Shown: positions 31,566-34,547 of the stretch, piece after piece
How the letters are laid out: each line of letters opens with the position of its first letter
How positions within the stretch are numbered: position 1 is the first letter of the stretch
Assembly: GCA_031283515.1 (NCBI GenBank)
Contig: JAITBS010000343.1
Coordinates: 1 to 34,547, forward strand
Length of the DNA: 34,547 bases
Source: Planctomycetaceae bacterium
Lineage (GTDB): Bacteria; Planctomycetota; Planctomycetia; Pirellulales; Thermoguttaceae
Reading direction: 5' to 3'
Notes under the pieces: generated by a model
The model's database searches: none
The model's input: the letters and a program-made list of their open reading frames with translations, nothing else
What the model was told of the DNA's origin: nothing
Position numbers and translations under genes: made by a program

Positions 31566-31890
31566 AAATTGATTATAAAACAAAAATGGTTATAAGATAA
31601 AAAATGATGAATTCAAATTGACAAATTCAAATTTTTGATGATTATGTTATGATAATCGAAAATATTTTTTTGACAAGGTATGATTTTGAAAAAAAAGCAT
31701 ACGATTTTGGAAACTTCCCGATTCCAGAATCATACTATTCCATCTTGACATTTTAAACAATTCTCGATACAATGAGTAACGTATCACGAATAACGATTAC
31801 AAAAACAAGATTACGAATTAAGAATATTGATCAAAATTATCAGACGTTATTAAAGTTATTGGTCAATAATTATCAAAATTTTGAGCGGAA
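31566..31890. other. Divergent regulatory region of the glycerol-phosphate cluster
   Basis: These 325 AT-rich bases separate egsA (-) and the regulator gene (+). The plus-strand promoter is clear (31745-31773). For egsA only weak candidates appear: a TATAAT seven bases before its ATG, and TTGTCA boxes near 31670 read on the minus strand. AraC-type operators are usually direct repeats; ATTCAAATTGACAAATTCAA (31610-31629) holds a direct repeat of ATTCAAA, a possible site. Confidence 0.5.
31745..31773 (+). promoter_or_regulatory. Sigma70-like promoter of the XylR-type regulator
   Basis: TTGACA (31745-31750), exactly 17 bp, and TACAAT (31768-31773). Predicted start near 31780, giving a leader of about 110 nt. 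It is the best consensus match in the window. Confidence 0.7.
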
Positions 31891-33132
31891 ATGATTCTTA
31901 TGGCTAAATATCGAAACAAAATACAGAATATTGTTTTTTATCACGGAAATCATATCGGTTCTATTCGGGAAACCTTGCAAGGGATTCAACGTTATGCAAA
32001 ACTGTACGGACCTTGGAGACTTCAAGTGTTATCCGGCGGTGTTCAGGAACTTCAATCGTTTCTTTCAATTAAACGGAACAAAAACATGATTTCCGGTCTT
32101 CTTGCGGATATTACGGAGGAGCAGGAAGCGAAACTTTTAACCGGAGTACGTATTCCGGTTGTTCTTTTGGATCCGCCTCCGAAGTTGCGGACTCAATACG
32201 CAACACTACTCAAGTTTCCGTTTGTAACACAGAATAACGTACAAATAGGAGAACTTGCCGCCGATTATTTTTTGGCAAAGAAAATGTCCCACTTTGCTTT
32301 TGTTCCTTCGGCATCCGGTGCTTATTGGTCGGAGGAACGATTTCAGGCATTTTCACACCGAATTGGTGAAAAAGGGTTGACGGTACATCTTTTTTCCGTT
32401 CCATTTTCGGGAAACAATTTTTCTGTTTCACCTTCCCGTCATCTTTCTCAATGGTTACAAAAATTGCCTAAACCGGCGGCTCTTTTTACGGCGTCAGACC
32501 AAGTTGGTCAGGAAATTCTAACGGTTTGTCAATCTTTAGGACTTGCGATTCCGTACGAAATTGTAGTTCTTGGTGTTGGAAACGATGAAATTCTTTGCGA
32601 ATCTTCGTTTCCAACACTTTCCAGTATTGCAGTTCATTGGCAACGCCGCGGATTTATTGCAGCGGAAATGCTTGATCAATTAATGAATCAAATACCGTTA
32701 AAACAGGACATGGGCATTTATCCGGCAATTGGTGTTGTGTCGAGAAGTTCAACAGATTTACCGGTTCATCCGGCGACGCAGTTACCTGTATTGCGTAACG
32801 ATTTTGTTATTCGGGCATTGGAATTTATTCGTATCAATTCGGGATTTTCTATTCGAGTTGTTGATGTAGCCCGACAAACCGGAGTTTCCCGACAATGGTT
32901 GGAAAGGCAATTCAAAAAGGAATTGGGATATTCGATTCTTGACGAAATCCGAAAAAATCGAATGGAACGAATTTGTTTTCTTTTAAGTGAAACAACAATT
33001 CCTATCAACAAAATTGCCGAGATGAGCGGTTACGAAAATGCAAATCATCTTCGCTTGCTCTTCAAAGAAAAATTCAGCATGACCATGACAGAATACCGCA
33101 ACCAATTCTGTACAATATCCGAACAACAATAA
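31891..33132 (+). CDS. XylR-type regulator: sugar-binding domain plus AraC HTH
   Basis: A 413-residue transcription factor. Residues about 10-285 form a periplasmic-binding-protein/LacI-like effector domain (LLADITEEQEAKLLTGVRIP, ALFTASDQVGQEILTVCQSL, PYEIVVLGVGNDEILCESSF). The C-terminal 110 residues are an AraC-type double helix-turn-helix, with VVDVARQTGVSRQWLERQFK as the first motif and INKIAEMSGYENANHLRLLF as the second. This combination is typical of XylR-like regulators, which are abundant in planctomycetes. The effector is probably a sugar or polyol derivative. Divergent orientation from egsA-glpD-glpT makes it the likely regulator of that operon. ATG 31891 has GAGCGG seven bases upstream; ATG 31900 is an alternative. 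Confidence 0.92.
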   Translation: MILMAKYRNKIQNIVFYHGNHIGSIRETLQGIQRYAKLYGPWRLQVLSGGVQELQSFLSIKRNKNMISGLLADITEEQEAKLLTGVRIPVVLLDPPPKLRTQYATLLKFPFVTQNNVQIGELAADYFLAKKMSHFAFVPSASGAYWSEERFQAFSHRIGEKGLTVHLFSVPFSGNNFSVSPSRHLSQWLQKLPKPAALFTASDQVGQEILTVCQSLGLAIPYEIVVLGVGNDEILCESSFPTLSSIAVHWQRRGFIAAEMLDQLMNQIPLKQDMGIYPAIGVVSRSSTDLPVHPATQLPVLRNDFVIRALEFIRINSGFSIRVVDVARQTGVSRQWLERQFKKELGYSILDEIRKNRMERICFLLSETTIPINKIAEMSGYENANHLRLLFKEKFSMTMTEYRNQFCTISEQQ

Positions 33133-33151
33133 CATTATGTAAGAGAAACAA

Positions 33152-33215
33152 AGAAGCAGACAACCGCTCTCCAAACATTCAATATAATGTTTCGGAAAAA
33201 AGGTTGCCTGCTTCT
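33152..33215. terminator. Bidirectional-type intrinsic terminator
   Basis: AGAAGCAGACAACC (33152-33165) and GGTTGCCTGCTTCT (33202-33215) form a 14-bp stem with one mismatch, separated by 36 nt. A T-rich tail (TTTTTGTTTTGTTTTT) follows on the plus strand. It lies in the gap between two convergent genes and should end the regulator transcript. Confidence 0.65.
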
Positions 33216-33233
33216 GGAATTTTTGTTTTGTTT

Positions 33234-34547
33234 TTATTCTTTCAAAAGAAGAATACAACCAGTCCATTGGGACTGTGGTACGGAAATTTTTTCGCCGGTT
33301 TTCATTGGTTTTGAATAAATCGACATTTTCGTTTTTCCGCCGTCTGTGTAATAAAGAGCGTCTTTTTGAACAAGTTTCCAATCACCAAGAGGTTCTAACT
33401 CTTTGGGTCCGGTTAAAAGAAAAAGTATTGTCTCTTTTTTAACGGTTACGTTAATAGTTGGATTTTCACCGCCGCGCGTTTGAGTAAAAAAGACCGGTGT
33501 TGCTTTACTGCTTTGATATTGCAACGGAATGTCTTTCCAAACGTAATTTCTGTTGCTAAAAGCAACGGCATCGTTTTTAAATTCCAGAACAACACAATCT
33601 TCTCCTTGAACCGAAAATGATACCGTTTCATAATTCATTGGTTTACGGTGCCAAGGATTTTCCGCTCCGGAACTTCGCGGATTCTTTTTGTAATAAAAAT
33701 ATCCGTCTTCGGCACCAATCAAAATGTCGGGAATCTTATTGTTATCGAAATCAACAACAGTCGGACTGGTACTGTGACCGCGAATATTGCGGACATCAAT
33801 TTGTTTCATATTTCTGAATGTCCATAGTCCGTTTTCGTGCTTTATTTGCCGGAACGCATCGGCGTTCGTCGAATTAACAAAAAAATCAACCGCTCCGTCA
33901 CCGTCGTAATCCGTGAAACAAATTTTCCGGCGTCCGCTTCTTCCTGATTTTCCGGCGTTTAATTGAAACGGCTGACCATTTTCGTCAACAAAAACTCGTT
34001 TCGGCGGAAGAAGAATCAGTTTGTTATCAATCTTTTTTCGTTCAAAAAAAGCAAGAAAACCTTCGTGGTCAAGCATTGACAAATCCATAAGTCCGTCGTT
34101 ATTCCAGTCGAACATAACCGGAGTTGTCCGCCATTGTGTCAGCAAACCTTTACCTTCGGGACACAGCCAACCGTAAGCCAGTCTTGGTTGTTCGCCGTTC
34201 CATTCCACTTCAACCGGTTGCGGAGCGGCAAGTTTTGGTACAGTTTTCGTACCGATATTGCGGAGCCAGAATACTTTACCCCAAATGGAATTCGCTACAA
34301 TATCCGGCAAATCATCGCCGTCCCAATCGCCAACTGTTAATGTAGTGTAACCCCATTTCGATTCGATGGGACCTTGAATCGAGCCATTCGGTCCTGCCAT
34401 GATACGAAAAACCTTACCATCAGCTTCAAGCCTTTTCGGAGCATTCCACTTAGGCGGGTCAACTCCGCGACCGCTTAAATTTTCAAAAAATTCGATGTAA
34501 CCGGAAGCGTTACCGCAAATCAAGTCATCATCGCCGTCGTTGTCCCA
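33234..34547 (-). CDS. FG-GAP/VCBS repeat protein, 5' end outside the window
   Basis: At least 437 residues of a repeat protein whose frame stays open to the window edge (the outermost codons read WDNDGDDDL), so the N-terminus, signal and start are not visible. Repeated calcium-binding-type motifs mark FG-GAP/VCBS blades: DWDGDDLPDIV, DWNNDGLMDLSM, DYDGDGAVDFFV and DFDNNKIPDILIGAEDGYF. These form beta-propeller blades in secreted or surface proteins. The last 140 residues are a beta-rich, non-repeat domain (about VSFSVQGEDCVVLEFKN onward). Function is unknown; similar planctomycete proteins are large and extracellular. The codon TTG at 34523 is internal, not a start. Confidence 0.88.
   Translation of the reverse strand, partial: WDNDGDDDLICGNASGYIEFFENLSGRGVDPPKWNAPKRLEADGKVFRIMAGPNGSIQGPIESKWGYTTLTVGDWDGDDLPDIVANSIWGKVFWLRNIGTKTVPKLAAPQPVEVEWNGEQPRLAYGWLCPEGKGLLTQWRTTPVMFDWNNDGLMDLSMLDHEGFLAFFERKKIDNKLILLPPKRVFVDENGQPFQLNAGKSGRSGRRKICFTDYDGDGAVDFFVNSTNADAFRQIKHENGLWTFRNMKQIDVRNIRGHSTSPTVVDFDNNKIPDILIGAEDGYFYYKKNPRSSGAENPWHRKPMNYETVSFSVQGEDCVVLEFKNDAVAFSNRNYVWKDIPLQYQSSKATPVFFTQTRGGENPTINVTVKKETILFLLTGPKELEPLGDWKLVQKDALYYTDGGKTKMSIYSKPMKTGEKISVPQSQWTGCILLLKE

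Noticed and set aside
31566-31600. Leaderless egsA transcript driven by TATAAT seven bases before the ATG
   Set aside because: The region is very AT-rich, no good -35 is at the right distance, and a chance TATAAT is likely.
31891-33132. Regulator of LacI family acting at the TGTAAACG sites
   Set aside because: Its DNA-binding domain is AraC-type and C-terminal; such proteins usually bind direct repeats, so it is not the obvious reader of the LacI-type palindromes.

Overview
The window (about 40% GC by eye) most resembles a planctomycete, probably a host- or gut-associated AT-rich Pirellulales-like lineage. The main evidence is three consecutive DUF1559 genes (prepilin-type N-terminus plus C-terminal H-X9-DG) preceded by a carboxypeptidase-regulatory-like lipoprotein. 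Supporting evidence is a XylR-type regulator (periplasmic-binding-protein fold fused to an AraC HTH), an FG-GAP/VCBS repeat protein, and a MetF reductase carrying a C-terminal MetV-like zinc domain. The taxonomic placement is inference. No rRNA, tRNA, CRISPR array or transposase gene was recognised.

Layout. 1-371: palindromic and heptad-repeat hairpins. 372-3654: scpB (-), a short-chain flavodoxin (+) with a good sigma70-like promoter, and tyrS (+). 3700-5672: two convergent, especially AT-rich genes of unknown function. 5784-6659: a compact flagellin (-). 7251-9951: feoA-feoB ferrous iron uptake; the feoB stop codon lies inside a dispersed heptad repeat. 10303-14865: lipoprotein and three DUF1559 genes; the first is put out of frame with its start codon by a run of ten G. 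15137-18425: membrane-anchored thermonuclease, a CpaB-like SAF-domain protein and a small membrane protein. 18739-22365 (-): ExbB/TolQ, ExbD/TolR, an ABC-2-like membrane protein, and mannose-1-phosphate guanylyltransferase. 22822-24408 (+): MetF-MetV fusion.

24891-31565 (-) is a compact glycerol-phosphate cluster, in transcription order: G1P dehydrogenase (egsA/araM type), glpD, glpT, a HAD-IIA phosphatase and a second OPA-family transporter. A XylR/AraC-type regulator is divergent (31891-33132, +). Together these encode uptake of organophosphates and conversion of both glycerol-phosphate stereoisomers to dihydroxyacetone phosphate. I consider this the most interesting metabolic unit here. 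The right edge holds a truncated FG-GAP repeat protein.

The intergenic DNA is rich in several dispersed families: heptad-repeat hairpins, an AATTCCACTGATAGATTAC motif, a CTGCGTAATCTGCGGA family and several large imperfect palindromes. LacI-type operator palindromes occur upstream of DUF1559 gene 3 and upstream of the HAD-phosphatase/transporter pair.
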